64,000 nucleotides of DNA from Catenuloplanes indicus (GTDB taxonomy: Bacteria > Actinomycetota > Actinomycetes > Mycobacteriales > Micromonosporaceae), in contig NZ_JAUSUZ010000001.1 in the NCBI RefSeq assembly GCF_030813715.1, positions 3,472,001-3,536,000 of the forward strand. Reading direction: 5' to 3'. Shown piece after piece: positions 50,676 through 59,708 of the stretch. How positions within the stretch are numbered: the first letter of the stretch is position 1; the number at the start of each line of letters is the position of its first letter. Under the pieces are notes generated by a model. It worked only from the letters and a program-made list of their open reading frames with translations. It made no database searches and was not told the DNA's origin. The position numbers and the translations under genes were made by a program.

Positions 50676-52250
50676 TCACCAGCGGAAGTGACCGGCGACC
50701 TGCACCAGCTCCGCAGCGACCTCGGTCAGCCGGTCCGCCTCCTCGCGGGTCGCCGCCGACTCCTCCAGCGTCACCCGCACCGACCTGGACATCTCGGCCA
50801 TCGTGCCCGCGATCTCGTCGCCCCGCCCGGACGCCTCCGACATGTTCCGGTTCATCTCGCCGGTCGTCGCGGACTGCTCGTCCACCGCGCCCGCGATCGT
50901 GGTCTGGAACTCGTTGATCCGCTCGATGATGCCGGTGATCTGCGCGATCGCCTCGCGCGCGGCCAGCGTGTCCGCCTGGATCTCCTGCACCTGCCCGACG
51001 ATGCCCTCGGTGGCCCGGGCCGTCTCCTGGGCGAGGTCCTTGACCTCACCGGCCACCACCGCGAAGCCCTTGCCGGCCGCACCGGCCCGGGCCGCCTCGA
51101 TCGTCGCGTTCAGCGCCAGCAGGTTCGTCTGCGCCGCGATGGCGGTGATGCTGCGGACCACGTTGTCGATCTCCGCGCTGGACGCGCTCAGCTGCGCCAT
51201 CGTGTCGTTCGTCCGGGCCGCCGCGGTCGCCGCCTCCGCGGCCACCCGGACCGCCTCGTTCGCGCTCTGCGAGATCTCCCGGATCGACGCGCCCATCTCC
51301 GTGCTGCCCTGCGCGATCGTGCCGATGTTGGCCGACATCAGCGCGGACGCCTCGGTGGCGGTGCCGGCCCGAGTGCTCGCGCCCTCGGCCGCGGCGGTGA
51401 TCCGGCCGGACGCGTCCGCCATCCGCCGCGCGGTCTCGCCCACCCGCTGGGCCGAACCGGCCAGCGCCGCGACCGCGGTCCGCACGCTCTCGATCGCGTC
51501 GTTCACCGCACCGGCCATCCGGCCGAGCTCGTCCCGGGAGGACACGGTGGCACGACGGGTCAGATCGCCACCGGCGAGCGCGCCGAGCACGTCGCAGACC
51601 TCCGCCAGCGGGCGCCGGATCGCCCGCAGCACGAACCAGGCGAGCACGGCCAGCAGCACCGCGCACGCCGCCTGGGACAGCGCGACCCGCCACAGCGCCG
51701 CGGACCGCTGGCTCCGGACCGCCGCGGACGCGGCCGCGGCGTCCGCAGCCAGCGCGTCGCTGACCGTCGGCAGCCCGTCCTCCACCGCGCCGAAGCTCTC
51801 CAGGAACGCGGCGTAGCCGGGCGGCACCTGACCCGGCGCCGTGATCTCACCGAGCGTCCGGGTCGCCAGGGCCGTGTAGTTCTCGATCTCCGGGAGTACG
51901 GCCGCCGCCGCCGTGTGCACGGCGGCGCTCTCCTCCGTTCCGGTCACGAAGTCCGAGACGGCCTGGGTGATGATTTCGATGTGCTCCGCGAGGTCGGTGG
52001 CCGCCTCCTGCCGTTCCGCCTCGGTGCCGGCGAGCAGCGCGCGCTGCACGTCGCCGCGGATGGCGTCGTGGGCCATGTCCGCCTCGAGCGCCTGCCGGGT
52101 GGAGACGGAGGCCTGTTCCAGCTCTCGGGCCCGCTCCGCCACGCCGTCCAGCGCGGACATCGCCATCCCGCCCGTCACCAGCAGCGCGACGAGTGCGAAC
52201 GCCACGATAGACCCGATCTTGGTCCCCACCGACCGGTCCCTGATCCCCAT
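50676..52250 (-). CDS. methyl-accepting chemotaxis protein
   Basis: The product is 524 residues. The first helix (about 12-34) and second helix (about 188-207) enclose a four-helix-bundle-type sensor of 150 residues. A HAMP domain (about 208-262) and a long coiled-coil signalling domain (about 280-515) follow. The hairpin tip carries [31 protein letters not shown] (given here in parts), the invariant MCP core. The sensor ligand is unknown. Its presence implies chemotaxis and flagella elsewhere, consistent with motile spores of Micromonosporaceae. The ATG at 52250 precedes the first helix. It is the second of three minus-strand genes but not obviously coupled to either neighbour. Confidence 0.95.
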   Translation of the reverse strand: MGIRDRSVGTKIGSIVAFALVALLVTGGMAMSALDGVAERARELEQASVSTRQALEADMAHDAIRGDVQRALLAGTEAERQEAATDLAEHIEIITQAVSDFVTGTEESAAVHTAAAAVLPEIENYTALATRTLGEITAPGQVPPGYAAFLESFGAVEDGLPTVSDALAADAAAASAAVRSQRSAALWRVALSQAACAVLLAVLAWFVLRAIRRPLAEVCDVLGALAGGDLTRRATVSSRDELGRMAGAVNDAIESVRTAVAALAGSAQRVGETARRMADASGRITAAAEGASTRAGTATEASALMSANIGTIAQGSTEMGASIREISQSANEAVRVAAEAATAAARTNDTMAQLSASSAEIDNVVRSITAIAAQTNLLALNATIEAARAGAAGKGFAVVAGEVKDLAQETARATEGIVGQVQEIQADTLAAREAIAQITGIIERINEFQTTIAGAVDEQSATTGEMNRNMSEASGRGDEIAGTMAEMSRSVRVTLEESAATREEADRLTEVAAELVQVAGHFRW

Positions 52251-52325
52251 AGCCCCATCGTGCTGGGCGATCAGTGCATATCCGGGAAAATCGGCAAATC
52301 GGAATCCCGGTCGGTGCGGGCGCGG

Positions 52326-53594
52326 TCAGGTGAGCGGGACCGAGGCCACCACCGTGTCCGCCATCGCCTGCATGCCGGCGTCGGTCAGGTGCAGGTGATC
52401 GGTGTGCGCGTAGGCGGGCAGCAGCGCGGTGGGGTCCGCCGGATCACGCATCGCCGCGTCGAAGTCGATCACCGCATCGAACGCGCCCGAGGTACGGATC
52501 CAGCCGTTCAGCGCCGCGCGGGTCGCCTCCCGGGCCGGCGTGTGTATCGCCACGCCGTCGACGGTGAAGCCGGCGTACGGCAAGATCGTCCCGCCGTACA
52601 CCGCGATGCCGCGGGCATGCGCCTGGTTGATCAGCGTCTGATAGGCCGCCCGCAGGTCCCACGAGGTGACCGGCAGCCCGTTGATCGTGCCGTTGATGTC
52701 GTTGACCCCCTCCAGCAGGATCACCGCGCGCACGTTCGGGTGAGCCGACAGCGCGTCGTGCGCGAAGCGGTTGAGCGCGCTGAGCCCACTGCCGGACCCG
52801 GAGTCCTGCAGCACCCGGTTGCCCGCGATGCCGGCGTTGACCACGCCGAACCGGGGCGCGCCACCGGTGTCCGCGTGCAGGCGGCGGGCCAGGTAGTCGG
52901 GGTACCGGCGGTTGGTCAGCGGGGTCGACGAGAAGCCGTCGGTGAGCGAGTCGCCGAACGCCACGATCGTCCCGGTCGCGCTCGCGCTGGTCACCTCGAC
53001 ACCGGCCAGGTAGTACCACCGGAAGTGCCGCGTGTCATCCTGCGTCGCCGGTGGCGGGAACGCCGTGCTGTCATCGTCGGCGGCGTGATCGCCGGTGGTC
53101 GAGATGTACGTCCGCGTCAGCCCGGCCGGATGCCACACCGACGGACCGGGTGCGTTCGCCACGTACATGCTGACCAGCAGGTTGACGCCGGCGGTGACGG
53201 TCATGAAGACCGGGTCGCTGAGGATCTCCGCACCGGCCGGCACCACCGCCCGGAACACCCCGCCGAACGTGACCCGGTGATGGGTGCCGGGCTTGGCGGT
53301 GCCACCGAGGTTCTGCTCGGCCAGATCCACGTGTCCAAGCACCAGCGTCTCGGTGCCGAACCGGTTGGAGATGCGCAGCCGCGGCCCGGTGCCCCCGCTG
53401 GACGCGTAGACGACGTGGCGGATGGTCTGGTTCGCGAAGCTCGGGCCGCCGCCGACGAGCGACGCGCCCCAGATGCCGACGGTGGCCGGTTCCGCGGCGG
53501 ACGCGGCGAGCGGTGCCGTCACCGTCGCGGCGGCGACCGCCGGGACAGCCGTGAGAAGCGTGCGCCTGGTAATGGATCGAGAGCCCCGGATCAT
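52326..53594 (-). CDS. Tat-exported SGNH/GDSL hydrolase
   Basis: The product is 422 residues. A twin-arginine signal, SITRRTLLTAVPAVAAA (about 7-23), is followed by an AxA-type site. The SGNH domain covers about 205-420: block I FGDSLTDGF with nucleophile Ser, block II Gly in NAGIAGNRVL, block III GVNDING with Asn, and block V DHLHLTD with Asp and His. A 170-residue N-terminal beta-rich accessory domain precedes it, the layout of actinobacterial secreted esterases and carbohydrate acetyl esterases. It probably removes acyl groups from polysaccharide or lipid. It is co-directional with araD but separated by a hairpin, so it is probably an independent unit. Confidence 0.92.
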   Translation of the reverse strand: MIRGSRSITRRTLLTAVPAVAAATVTAPLAASAAEPATVGIWGASLVGGGPSFANQTIRHVVYASSGGTGPRLRISNRFGTETLVLGHVDLAEQNLGGTAKPGTHHRVTFGGVFRAVVPAGAEILSDPVFMTVTAGVNLLVSMYVANAPGPSVWHPAGLTRTYISTTGDHAADDDSTAFPPPATQDDTRHFRWYYLAGVEVTSASATGTIVAFGDSLTDGFSSTPLTNRRYPDYLARRLHADTGGAPRFGVVNAGIAGNRVLQDSGSGSGLSALNRFAHDALSAHPNVRAVILLEGVNDINGTINGLPVTSWDLRAAYQTLINQAHARGIAVYGGTILPYAGFTVDGVAIHTPAREATRAALNGWIRTSGAFDAVIDFDAAMRDPADPTALLPAYAHTDHLHLTDAGMQAMADTVVASVPLT

Positions 53595-53599
53595 CGGCA

Positions 53600-53644
53600 G
53601 ATGATCTCATATCCGCCGATGTCCCGGGGCCCCGTGAGATGATC
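53600..53644 (-). terminator. imperfect 10-bp inverted repeat at the end of araD
   Basis: GATGATCTCA (53600-53609) pairs with TGAGATGATC (53635-53644) with one mismatch, and GGGGCCCC lies within the loop. The right arm overlaps the araD stop. Possible terminator for the ara operon. Confidence 0.45.
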
Positions 53645-54335
53645 AGGCAGCCGGTGCCGGGCGCTGGCCGTAGACGTTCTGGTACCGGTCGTAGAGCGAG
53701 TCGATGTGGTGCTGCGGCAGCGGCTGGACCGGGCCGCGGAGCGTGGCGAAGTGCACCGTACGCGCCACGTCCTCGCACATCACCGCGGCCTTGACCGCGG
53801 CCTTCGCGTTCTTGCCGATGGTGAACGGCCCGTGGCTGCGCATCAGCACGGCCGGCGAGCGATGGCCGGACAGCGTCTCGACGATGCCCTTGCCGATGTC
53901 GTCGCTGCCGATCAGCGCGAACGGGCCGATCGGGATCGGGCCGCCGAACTCGTCGGCCATCGCGGTGATCACGCAGGGGATCTCCTCGCCGCGTGCGGCC
54001 CAGGCCGTCGCGTACGGGCTGTGCGTGTGCACCACGCCACCGACCTCGGGCATCGCGCGGTAGACGTACGCGTGCGAGTCCGTGTCGCTGGACGGGCCGT
54101 GCGTGCCGTCCACCACGGTGCCGTCCAGGTCGCAGACGACCATCGACTCCGGCGTCAGGTCGTCGTAGGACAGGCCGCTCGGCTTGATCACCATAAGGTC
54201 GGCACCGGGCACCCGGGCCGAGACGTTGCCGCTGGTCCACGTGACGAGGCCCCAGCGGGTCAGCTCGGAGTGCAGCAGGCACACCTCGGCCCGCAGCTTG
54301 GCCACGGTCTCGGTCAGCGAGGTCGGGATGGTCAT
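53643..54335 (-). CDS. araD: L-ribulose-5-phosphate 4-epimerase
   Basis: This 230-residue class II aldolase-fold enzyme interconverts L-ribulose 5-phosphate and D-xylulose 5-phosphate. Signatures: TWTSGNVSARVPGADLMVIKPSG (in two blocks), the zinc site HTHSPYATAWA (about 99-109) and a third His in SHGPFTIGK (about 172). Length is usual for AraD. The ATG at 54335 overlaps the araB stop (ATGA), so kinase and epimerase are coupled. L-arabinose isomerase (araA), normally the third gene, is missing from the locus. Confidence 0.96.
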   Translation of the reverse strand: MTIPTSLTETVAKLRAEVCLLHSELTRWGLVTWTSGNVSARVPGADLMVIKPSGLSYDDLTPESMVVCDLDGTVVDGTHGPSSDTDSHAYVYRAMPEVGGVVHTHSPYATAWAARGEEIPCVITAMADEFGGPIPIGPFALIGSDDIGKGIVETLSGHRSPAVLMRSHGPFTIGKNAKAAVKAAVMCEDVARTVHFATLRGPVQPLPQHHIDSLYDRYQNVYGQRPAPAA

Positions 54336-55993
54336 GAGTTCACCGCCTGGTTACGGATGGCGCGAAGCCGGTGGAGGGACTTGCTGCTCCGGCCGAATTG
54401 CTCGTGCAGCTCGGTGTAGATCTCGTAGAGCGCGTCGTACGCGTCCGCGCGCGCGGGGTCCGGCGTGTAGACGTTCCGGCGGATCTTGCCCATCGCGGCG
54501 GCCGCGGCGCGGATGTCCGGGTACGCGCCGGCGGCGACCGCGGCGTGGATCGCGGAGCCGAGCGCCGGGCCCTGGTCGGAGTCGATCAGGTGCAGCGGCC
54601 GGCGCAGCACGTCGGAGTAGATCTGCATCAGGAACTCGTTCTTCAGCAGCCCGCCCGCCACGATGAACTCGTTCACCGGTACGCCGGAAGCCTCGAACGC
54701 GTCGACGATGGTCCGGGTACCGAACGCGGTCGCCTCGATCAGCGCGCGGTAGACGTCCTCCGGCCGGGTGGCCAGCGTCTCGCCGATGATCACGCCGGAG
54801 AGGTTGTGGTCGACCAGCACAGACCGGTTGCCGTTGTGCCAGTCCAGCGCGACCAGCCCGTGCTGGCCCACGGCCTGCTGGGAGGCGAGCGACGTCAGGT
54901 AGGTGTGCAGCGAGACGCCCTGGGTGGCCGCCTCGGCCGCATAGGACGCGGGCACGAAGTTGTCGACGAACCAGCCGAAGATGTCGCCGACGCCGCTCTG
55001 CCCTGCCTCGTAGCCGTACAGGCCGGGGATGATCCCGTCCTGCACCACGCCGCACATACCGGGTACCTCGGCGAGCTGGTCCGAGCTCATGATGTGGCAG
55101 GTGCTGGTGCCCATCACGGCGAGCATCTGACCGGGTTCGACCGCGGCGGCGGCCGGCGCGGTGACGTGCGCGTCGACGTTGCCGACCGCGACCGCGATGC
55201 CCTCGGGCAGCCCGGTCCAGGCCGCGGCCTCGGCGGAGAGCGTGCCGGCCAGCCCGCCGAGCGGCGACAGGTCCAGCCGGAGCTTGTCCACGAAGCCGGC
55301 GAAGCCGGGGTTGAGAGCGGCGAGGAAGGCGGTCGACGGCCACTCGCCGTCCTGGTAGATGCCCTTGTATCCGGCGGTGCAGATGTTGCGCGACTCGACG
55401 CCGGTCAGCTGCCAGACGATCCAGTCCGCGGCCTCGATCCAGCGGTCGGCGCGCGCGTAGACCTCCGGGTCCTCCTCCAGCACCTGCAGGCCCTTGGCGA
55501 ACTCCCACTCCGAGGAGATCTTACCGCCGTACCGGTTGATCCAAGGCTCCTTGCGCTCGTGCGCGAGCGCGTTGATCCGGTCCGCCTGCGGCTGGGCCGC
55601 ATGGTGCTTCCACAGCTTGACGTACGCGTGCGGCCGGTCGGCGAACCCGTCCACCTCGTTGAGCGGCGTGCCGTCCGCGAGCGTGGGCAGCACGGTGCAG
55701 GCGGTGAAGTCGGTGGCGATGCCGATCACCGAGGACGCGGGCACACCGGCCGCGGCCAGCGCCGCCGGCACGGTCACGCGCAGCACCTCGCGGTAGTCCT
55801 CCGGCACCTGCAGCGCGGTGTCCGGCGCGAGCCGCACGGCCGAGCCGGGCAGCGTGCGCTCGACGACCGCGTGCGGGTATTCGTGGACGGCGCTGGCCAA
55901 CTCGGCGCCGTCGGAGACGCGGACCACGACGGCGCGCCCGGATAGCGTGCCGTAGTCGACACCGATCACCACGCGATCGCTGTTAGCGCTCAC
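54332..55993 (-). CDS. araB: ribulokinase
   Basis: This 553-residue FGGY-family kinase matches the length of AraB. Early motif VIGVDYGTLSGRAVVV (about 9-24) binds phosphate. TDFTACTVLPTLADGTPLNEV carries substrate residues, and the ATP site is at TASLAAVMGTSTCHIM-like AVMGTSTCHIMSS and IVAGGLLKNEFLMQI near the C-terminus. The enzyme phosphorylates L-ribulose (or ribitol-type substrates) to the 5-phosphate. It starts at GTG 55993 with AAGGA upstream. A LacI-type operator (55981-55994) lies across the start codon. It follows araR by 10 bases. Confidence 0.96.
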   Translation of the reverse strand: MSANSDRVVIGVDYGTLSGRAVVVRVSDGAELASAVHEYPHAVVERTLPGSAVRLAPDTALQVPEDYREVLRVTVPAALAAAGVPASSVIGIATDFTACTVLPTLADGTPLNEVDGFADRPHAYVKLWKHHAAQPQADRINALAHERKEPWINRYGGKISSEWEFAKGLQVLEEDPEVYARADRWIEAADWIVWQLTGVESRNICTAGYKGIYQDGEWPSTAFLAALNPGFAGFVDKLRLDLSPLGGLAGTLSAEAAAWTGLPEGIAVAVGNVDAHVTAPAAAAVEPGQMLAVMGTSTCHIMSSDQLAEVPGMCGVVQDGIIPGLYGYEAGQSGVGDIFGWFVDNFVPASYAAEAATQGVSLHTYLTSLASQQAVGQHGLVALDWHNGNRSVLVDHNLSGVIIGETLATRPEDVYRALIEATAFGTRTIVDAFEASGVPVNEFIVAGGLLKNEFLMQIYSDVLRRPLHLIDSDQGPALGSAIHAAVAAGAYPDIRAAAAAMGKIRRNVYTPDPARADAYDALYEIYTELHEQFGRSSKSLHRLRAIRNQAVNS

Positions 55994-55994
55994 A
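55981..55994 (-). promoter_or_regulatory. LacI-family operator overlapping the araB start codon
   Basis: On the minus strand the site reads TGTGAGCGCTAACA, and its GTG is the araB initiation codon. It is the same type as the site upstream of araR at 57111-57124. Binding here would block araB transcription from any promoter inside araR, or act as a roadblock. Confidence 0.65.
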
Positions 55995-56003
55995 ACAAGT
56001 CCT

Positions 56004-57053
56004 TCACTGGTCGATGAAACGGGCGGTGCTGGATCGGATCGCCAGCCGCGCGGGCACGATGTCGCGCAGCGCGTCCGGCGGGTGGTCCGGCCGGGCGGAG
56101 TCGAGCTGCGCCAGCAGCATACGCATGCTGCGCCGCCCGACCTCGGTGAAATCCTGGGTGACCGTGGTCAGCGGCGGCGGGAAGAACTCCGCCTCCGGTA
56201 TGTCGTCGAAGCCGACCACGCTGACGTCCTCCGGCACCCGGATGTCGGCCTCGCGCAACGCCCGAAGCGCGCCGAGCGCCATCTGGTCGTTGCCGACGAA
56301 GATCGCGGTGATCCGGCCCGGCTCGGTGCGCGCGAGCGTGGCCAGCTCGGCGCCGGCCTGGTAGCCGGAGCGCGGGCTCCAGTCGCCGCGGATCGGCGGC
56401 GGCACCGGCCTACCGGCCCCGGTCAGTTCGGACTCCCACCCGCGCACCCGGGCGTCCGCCTCCAGCCAGTCGGCCGGGCCGCCGATGTGCCAGACCGTGC
56501 GGTGGCCGAGGTCGAGCAGGTACCGGGTGGCGAGTGCGCCGCCGCCGGCCTGGTCGACCGCGACGATCGGCACGTCGCCCGCGTTCGGCCCCTCGACCGC
56601 GACGACCGGCAGCCCGAGCGGCAGGTCGGTGATCGCCTCGATCGCGGCCTGCTGCGGCGCCAGCACGATGTACCCGTCGACGGACTGGGCGGCCAGGTAG
56701 TCCAGCGCCTTCCGCACCGTCTCACGGGTGATGCTCTTGAGACTCACGATCGAGACGAAGTATCCGGCCTCGCGCGCCGCCTGCTCGATGCCGTAGAGCG
56801 TGCTGGCCGGGCCGAACAGCGTGGTGTCGAACGCGACCACGCCGAGCGTCTGGGTGCGGCTGGTGACCAGCGCGCGGGCCGAGAAGTTGCGCCGGTAGGC
56901 CAGCTCCTCGATCGCGGCCAGCACCCGGTCGCGCGTCTCCGGCCGCACGTTCGGGTGCTCGTTGAGCACCCGGGAGACCGTCTGGTGGGAGACACCGGCC
57001 AGGCGGGCCACGTCGGCCATGATGGGCGGGCCGGATGTCCGTCTGCGCGGCAT
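56004..57053 (-). CDS. araR: LacI-family regulator of the arabinose locus
   Basis: This 349-residue LacI/GalR regulator has an N-terminal HTH (about 10-32; IMADVARLAGVSHQTVSRVL) and a sugar-binding sensor domain with LGVVAFDTTLFGP, GYIVLAPQQ and FVGNDQMALGALRALRE. It lies in one operon with araB and araD, making L-arabinose or L-ribulose the likely inducer. Operator-like sequences flank it at 57111-57124 and 55981-55994. Streptomyces and other actinomycetes use LacI-type regulators for ara genes. The ATG at 57053 is the first Met before the HTH; the upstream frame is non-coding. Confidence 0.9.
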   Translation of the reverse strand: MPRRRTSGPPIMADVARLAGVSHQTVSRVLNEHPNVRPETRDRVLAAIEELAYRRNFSARALVTSRTQTLGVVAFDTTLFGPASTLYGIEQAAREAGYFVSIVSLKSITRETVRKALDYLAAQSVDGYIVLAPQQAAIEAITDLPLGLPVVAVEGPNAGDVPIVAVDQAGGGALATRYLLDLGHRTVWHIGGPADWLEADARVRGWESELTGAGRPVPPPIRGDWSPRSGYQAGAELATLARTEPGRITAIFVGNDQMALGALRALREADIRVPEDVSVVGFDDIPEAEFFPPPLTTVTQDFTEVGRRSMRMLLAQLDSARPDHPPDALRDIVPARLAIRSSTARFIDQ

Positions 57054-57110
57054 GCGCGGCTCACCGCCTCCCGAAATCCGCCGTTCACAGCGCCGTGATG
57101 TGGGGAACAT

Positions 57111-57124
57111 TGTTAGCGTTAACA
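57111..57124. promoter_or_regulatory. LacI-family operator upstream of araR
   Basis: TGTTAGCGTTAACA at 57111-57124 is near-palindromic around CG and lies 58 bases before the araR start. It resembles the site over the araB start codon, so araR is probably autoregulated. Confidence 0.7.
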
Positions 57125-57212
57125 TCCGAGGTCGTCAAGGGCTGGTTTTTCCGCCCGGCACCCGCACCCCGGGAAACCAATTCATCAAAAGCCGCCGATG
57201 GTACGCACGACG

Positions 57213-57245
57213 GCCCCCGGCCCGGCTCAGCGCCGGGCCGGGGGC
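57213..57245 (-). terminator. 14-bp hairpin after the cellulase gene
   Basis: GCCCCCGGCCCGGC (57213-57226) pairs perfectly with 57232-57245 around a five-base loop. It lies 19 bases past the stop of the cellulase gene and separates it from the araR promoter. Confidence 0.8.
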
Positions 57246-57263
57246 ACAACCCCAGCGGAAGGA

Positions 57264-59027
57264 CTACAGGGCCGGGTAGGCGTTGTTCATCAGCTCGGTC
57301 AGCTGCGCCGGGAAGAACGCGCCGGAGATCGGGGCGTCCGGCAGCGCGCCGCTCATGCTGTTGCCGTTCCGGGCGTTACCGGTGTAGGTCGGGTCGCACA
57401 TCCGGTCGAAGCCCTTGCCCTCGGTGTTCGGGATCAGCTCGCTGGAGCCGTCCGACTCACCCGGCGGCTTGACCCAGACGTACGCGTCGATGCCCGGCTC
57501 CGGGGCCGCCTTCGGCCGCTCGCCCAGGCCCGCACCGGACTGGTTGCACCAGTTGCCGGAGTGGATGCGACGGTCGACGCGGGACTGGTTGACCCAGGTG
57601 TTCACGTCGGTCGAGGTGCTGGCCGCGGTCGGCCGGTTCGGGCCACCCCAGCCGTTGCGGCTGGTGTCGATCAGCATGCCGATGTTCGACTGGAAGCCCT
57701 TGGCGATCAGCTCGTTGCGGAACGCCTGCGCGAACGACAGCTCATCGACGTAGAAGTTCCAGTCCACCCACTTCGACTGCCGCACGGACTGGCCGTTGAC
57801 GGTGCTGCTGGCGGAGAAGAACGGCTCCTTCAGCGCGGAGTAGTTCGCGGTGTTGGTGATGAAGCCGTGTACGTTGGCCACGGTGCTGCCGGAGGCGTTG
57901 GCGGCCTGGGCGAACAGCGTCGCGGACGGGGCGAAGTTGGTGTCCCAGCCGATCCAGCCGTGGTGCGCCGCGTCCACGTAGTTGTAGACGTTGCCGATCG
58001 CGCCGAGCTTGGCCAGCGCGTAGCCGACACCATCGACGTACCCGTTGTTGGCCTTCATCGTGCGGCACATCTCGGTGCCGGCCGCGCCCTCGACGTTCGT
58101 CACCAGGTTCGGCAGCGAGTCGATCTCGACGATGTTGATGATCCGCAGGTTCTTGTACTTCGGGTCCGCCTGGATCGCCGCGATCGGGTCGATGTACTCC
58201 GTCTTGTACCGCGGCAGCTCCGTCGGGCCGAGCTCACCGTTGGAGGCGAGCGCGGCACAGTCCCGGCCGGGCAGGTTGTAGATGACGAACTGGATGTAGC
58301 CCGCGCCCTGCGCGAGCGCCGCGTCCAGGTGGTCCCGCACGCCCATCGAGCCGTTCGAGCTGCTGCCCTCGGTGCCCTCGATGGCCGCGATCCGGTCGAT
58401 CCACACCGCGGTCGGGTTGCTGGAGATCCGGTTGCCGCCGGCGACCGACTCCGCCTTCGCCTTCCACTCCGGGTTCACGTAGCCCTGAGCGCCCACGTAC
58501 GGGTTGTCGACCTTCTGGCCGGGCTGCGTGGACGGGCCGGGCGTGGTCGGGCCCGGCGTCGGCGTGCCGGGGCCACCGGTCGGCGAGGACGTGGGTGTGC
58601 CGCCGACCGAGCCGGTGCAGACCGTGCCGTTCAGCGAGAACGAGGTCGGCGCCGTGTTGGTGCCGGAGTAGGTGGCCTGGAAGCCGGGGTTCACCGACGC
58701 GTTCGTGCCGAGCGACGCGGCCCAGGACGGGTTCCGCACGGTCACCGACGTGCCGGACTGGCTGATCTCACCGTTCCAGCCCTGGGTGACCTGCTGGTTG
58801 CCGGCCCAGCTCCAGGTGACGTTCCACCCGTTGGTGATCGGGTCGCCGAGGTTGGTGACCGTCAGGTTGCCGGTGAAGCCGGTGCTCCACTGGTTCACCG
58901 AGTAGGTGACCCGGCAGCCCGCGGCCGCGCTGGCCTGCGAGGCGGCCACGACGATGCCGGTGGTGCCGAGCGCGAGCGCGGTGACGGCGGTCAGGCCGCG
59001 ACGCCATCGCTGCGAAGAACTCGTCAT
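57264..59027 (-). CDS. secreted cellulase: CBM2 plus GH6 (cellobiohydrolase/endoglucanase family)
   Basis: The product is 587 residues. A signal peptide (about 1-36, ending ASQASAAAG) is followed by a family-2 cellulose-binding module (about 37-138; Trp residues in NQWSTGFTGNLTV, GWNVTWSW, NPSWAASLG and a Cys pair). A Pro/Thr/Ser linker (about 140-172) leads to a GH6 catalytic domain (about 173-587). GH6 landmarks are AVWIDRIAAIEG, QFVIYNLPGRDCAALASNGE with the catalytic Asp, and a Trp/Asp-rich end ASGALPDAPISG. The loop lengths suggest an exo-type enzyme. AGGAG lies about ten bases before the ATG at 59027. A CelR-like operator lies about 240 bases upstream. Confidence 0.95.
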   Translation of the reverse strand: MTSSSQRWRRGLTAVTALALGTTGIVVAASQASAAAGCRVTYSVNQWSTGFTGNLTVTNLGDPITNGWNVTWSWAGNQQVTQGWNGEISQSGTSVTVRNPSWAASLGTNASVNPGFQATYSGTNTAPTSFSLNGTVCTGSVGGTPTSSPTGGPGTPTPGPTTPGPSTQPGQKVDNPYVGAQGYVNPEWKAKAESVAGGNRISSNPTAVWIDRIAAIEGTEGSSSNGSMGVRDHLDAALAQGAGYIQFVIYNLPGRDCAALASNGELGPTELPRYKTEYIDPIAAIQADPKYKNLRIINIVEIDSLPNLVTNVEGAAGTEMCRTMKANNGYVDGVGYALAKLGAIGNVYNYVDAAHHGWIGWDTNFAPSATLFAQAANASGSTVANVHGFITNTANYSALKEPFFSASSTVNGQSVRQSKWVDWNFYVDELSFAQAFRNELIAKGFQSNIGMLIDTSRNGWGGPNRPTAASTSTDVNTWVNQSRVDRRIHSGNWCNQSGAGLGERPKAAPEPGIDAYVWVKPPGESDGSSELIPNTEGKGFDRMCDPTYTGNARNGNSMSGALPDAPISGAFFPAQLTELMNNAYPAL

Positions 59028-59489
59028 GCTGATTTTCTCCTAGGTTGTCGCAGATAGCCGAGGGGCGCACTGGTTTCCGCTCGGCACGGCGTGCCGACCG
59101 CGGGGTGCGAGAGACCGCGGGAGAGACACCGGTTGACCTGCCCGACCGACCCGGACGGCGAGCAACACACGAAGAGAGGTCCGGCCCGCCTCGCGATCGG
59201 TGAAGACACCGCTCGCGTGCCCTTGGCGGCCGTGCGCATCGGCTCCGGATGCGACTGCGGTGAGTTTTGCATGGGAGGGCTCCCATGCACAAGGGATGAC
59301 GAAACGATTACCGCATCGTTGCACGTCAGTGCATCGAAACAGACAGCTGTCGATTTCAACAGGTCGCGACGCCGTCATCACTGTGGACGGTGGATGTGCC
59401 AACCACCCGTGCGCGCTCTTGTGACACTGCGAAACCGTGCACTAGCTTCAATGTCGGCCGGATCGCCGGCACGGCCGCAAGGGAGTGAC
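59028..59489. other. 462-base intergenic region upstream of the cellulase and the P450 pair
   Basis: No plausible gene. It holds the CelR-like palindrome (59269-59288) and a further TGCAC-GTCA-GTGCA repeat (59320-59333). A candidate promoter for the plus-strand pair has TTGTGA (59419-59424), an 18-base spacer and TAGCTT (59443-59448). If the cellulase promoter lies at the CelR site, its 5' leader would be about 230 bases. Confidence 0.55.
59269..59288. promoter_or_regulatory. CelR/CebR-like operator palindrome
   Basis: Nine-base arms GCATGGGAG and CTCCCATGC flank a central GG. The core TGGGAGGGCTCCCA differs by one base from the CelR operator TGGGAGCGCTCCCA known from Thermobifida cellulase genes. 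This marks cellobiose-responsive control of the GH6 gene. Confidence 0.8.
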
Positions 59490-59708
59490 GTGCTTCCACT
59501 CGTGATACCGCCGGGCACCGTGCTGCGGCTGACCAGGGACGAGCAGCGCGCCGGCGTGTGGCCGATCTGGATCCGGATCGACCGGCTGGGCCTGCGGGAC
59601 GACCGCTGGCAGCTCCTCGAGGGGCATCAGCTCGCGGACGACGGCACGCCGATGGGCAGCGTGCAGGTCTGGGCTGCCCTGGACGCACTCCGGAAGGGAC
59701 TTGCATGA
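59490..59708 (+). CDS. 72-residue conserved-type protein coupled to the P450 gene
   Basis: This small protein starts at GTG 59490 with AGGGAG five bases upstream. It has no signal or membrane helix. Segments such as IPPGTVLRLTRDEQRAGVWP and WQLLEGHQLADDGTPMGSVQ look like a compact beta-rich fold with a conserved Trp pattern. Its stop overlaps the P450 start by four bases (ATGA), so the two are made together. I do not recognise the family. In several actinomycete conservon-type loci a short protein precedes a P450, which suggests an accessory or regulatory role, but that is by analogy only. Confidence 0.75.
   Translation: MLPLVIPPGTVLRLTRDEQRAGVWPIWIRIDRLGLRDDRWQLLEGHQLADDGTPMGSVQVWAALDALRKGLA

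Noticed and set aside
59091-59489. N-terminal extension of the 72-residue protein to 59091
   Set aside because: The extension crosses the CelR-like palindrome and promoter-like elements and lacks coding bias.
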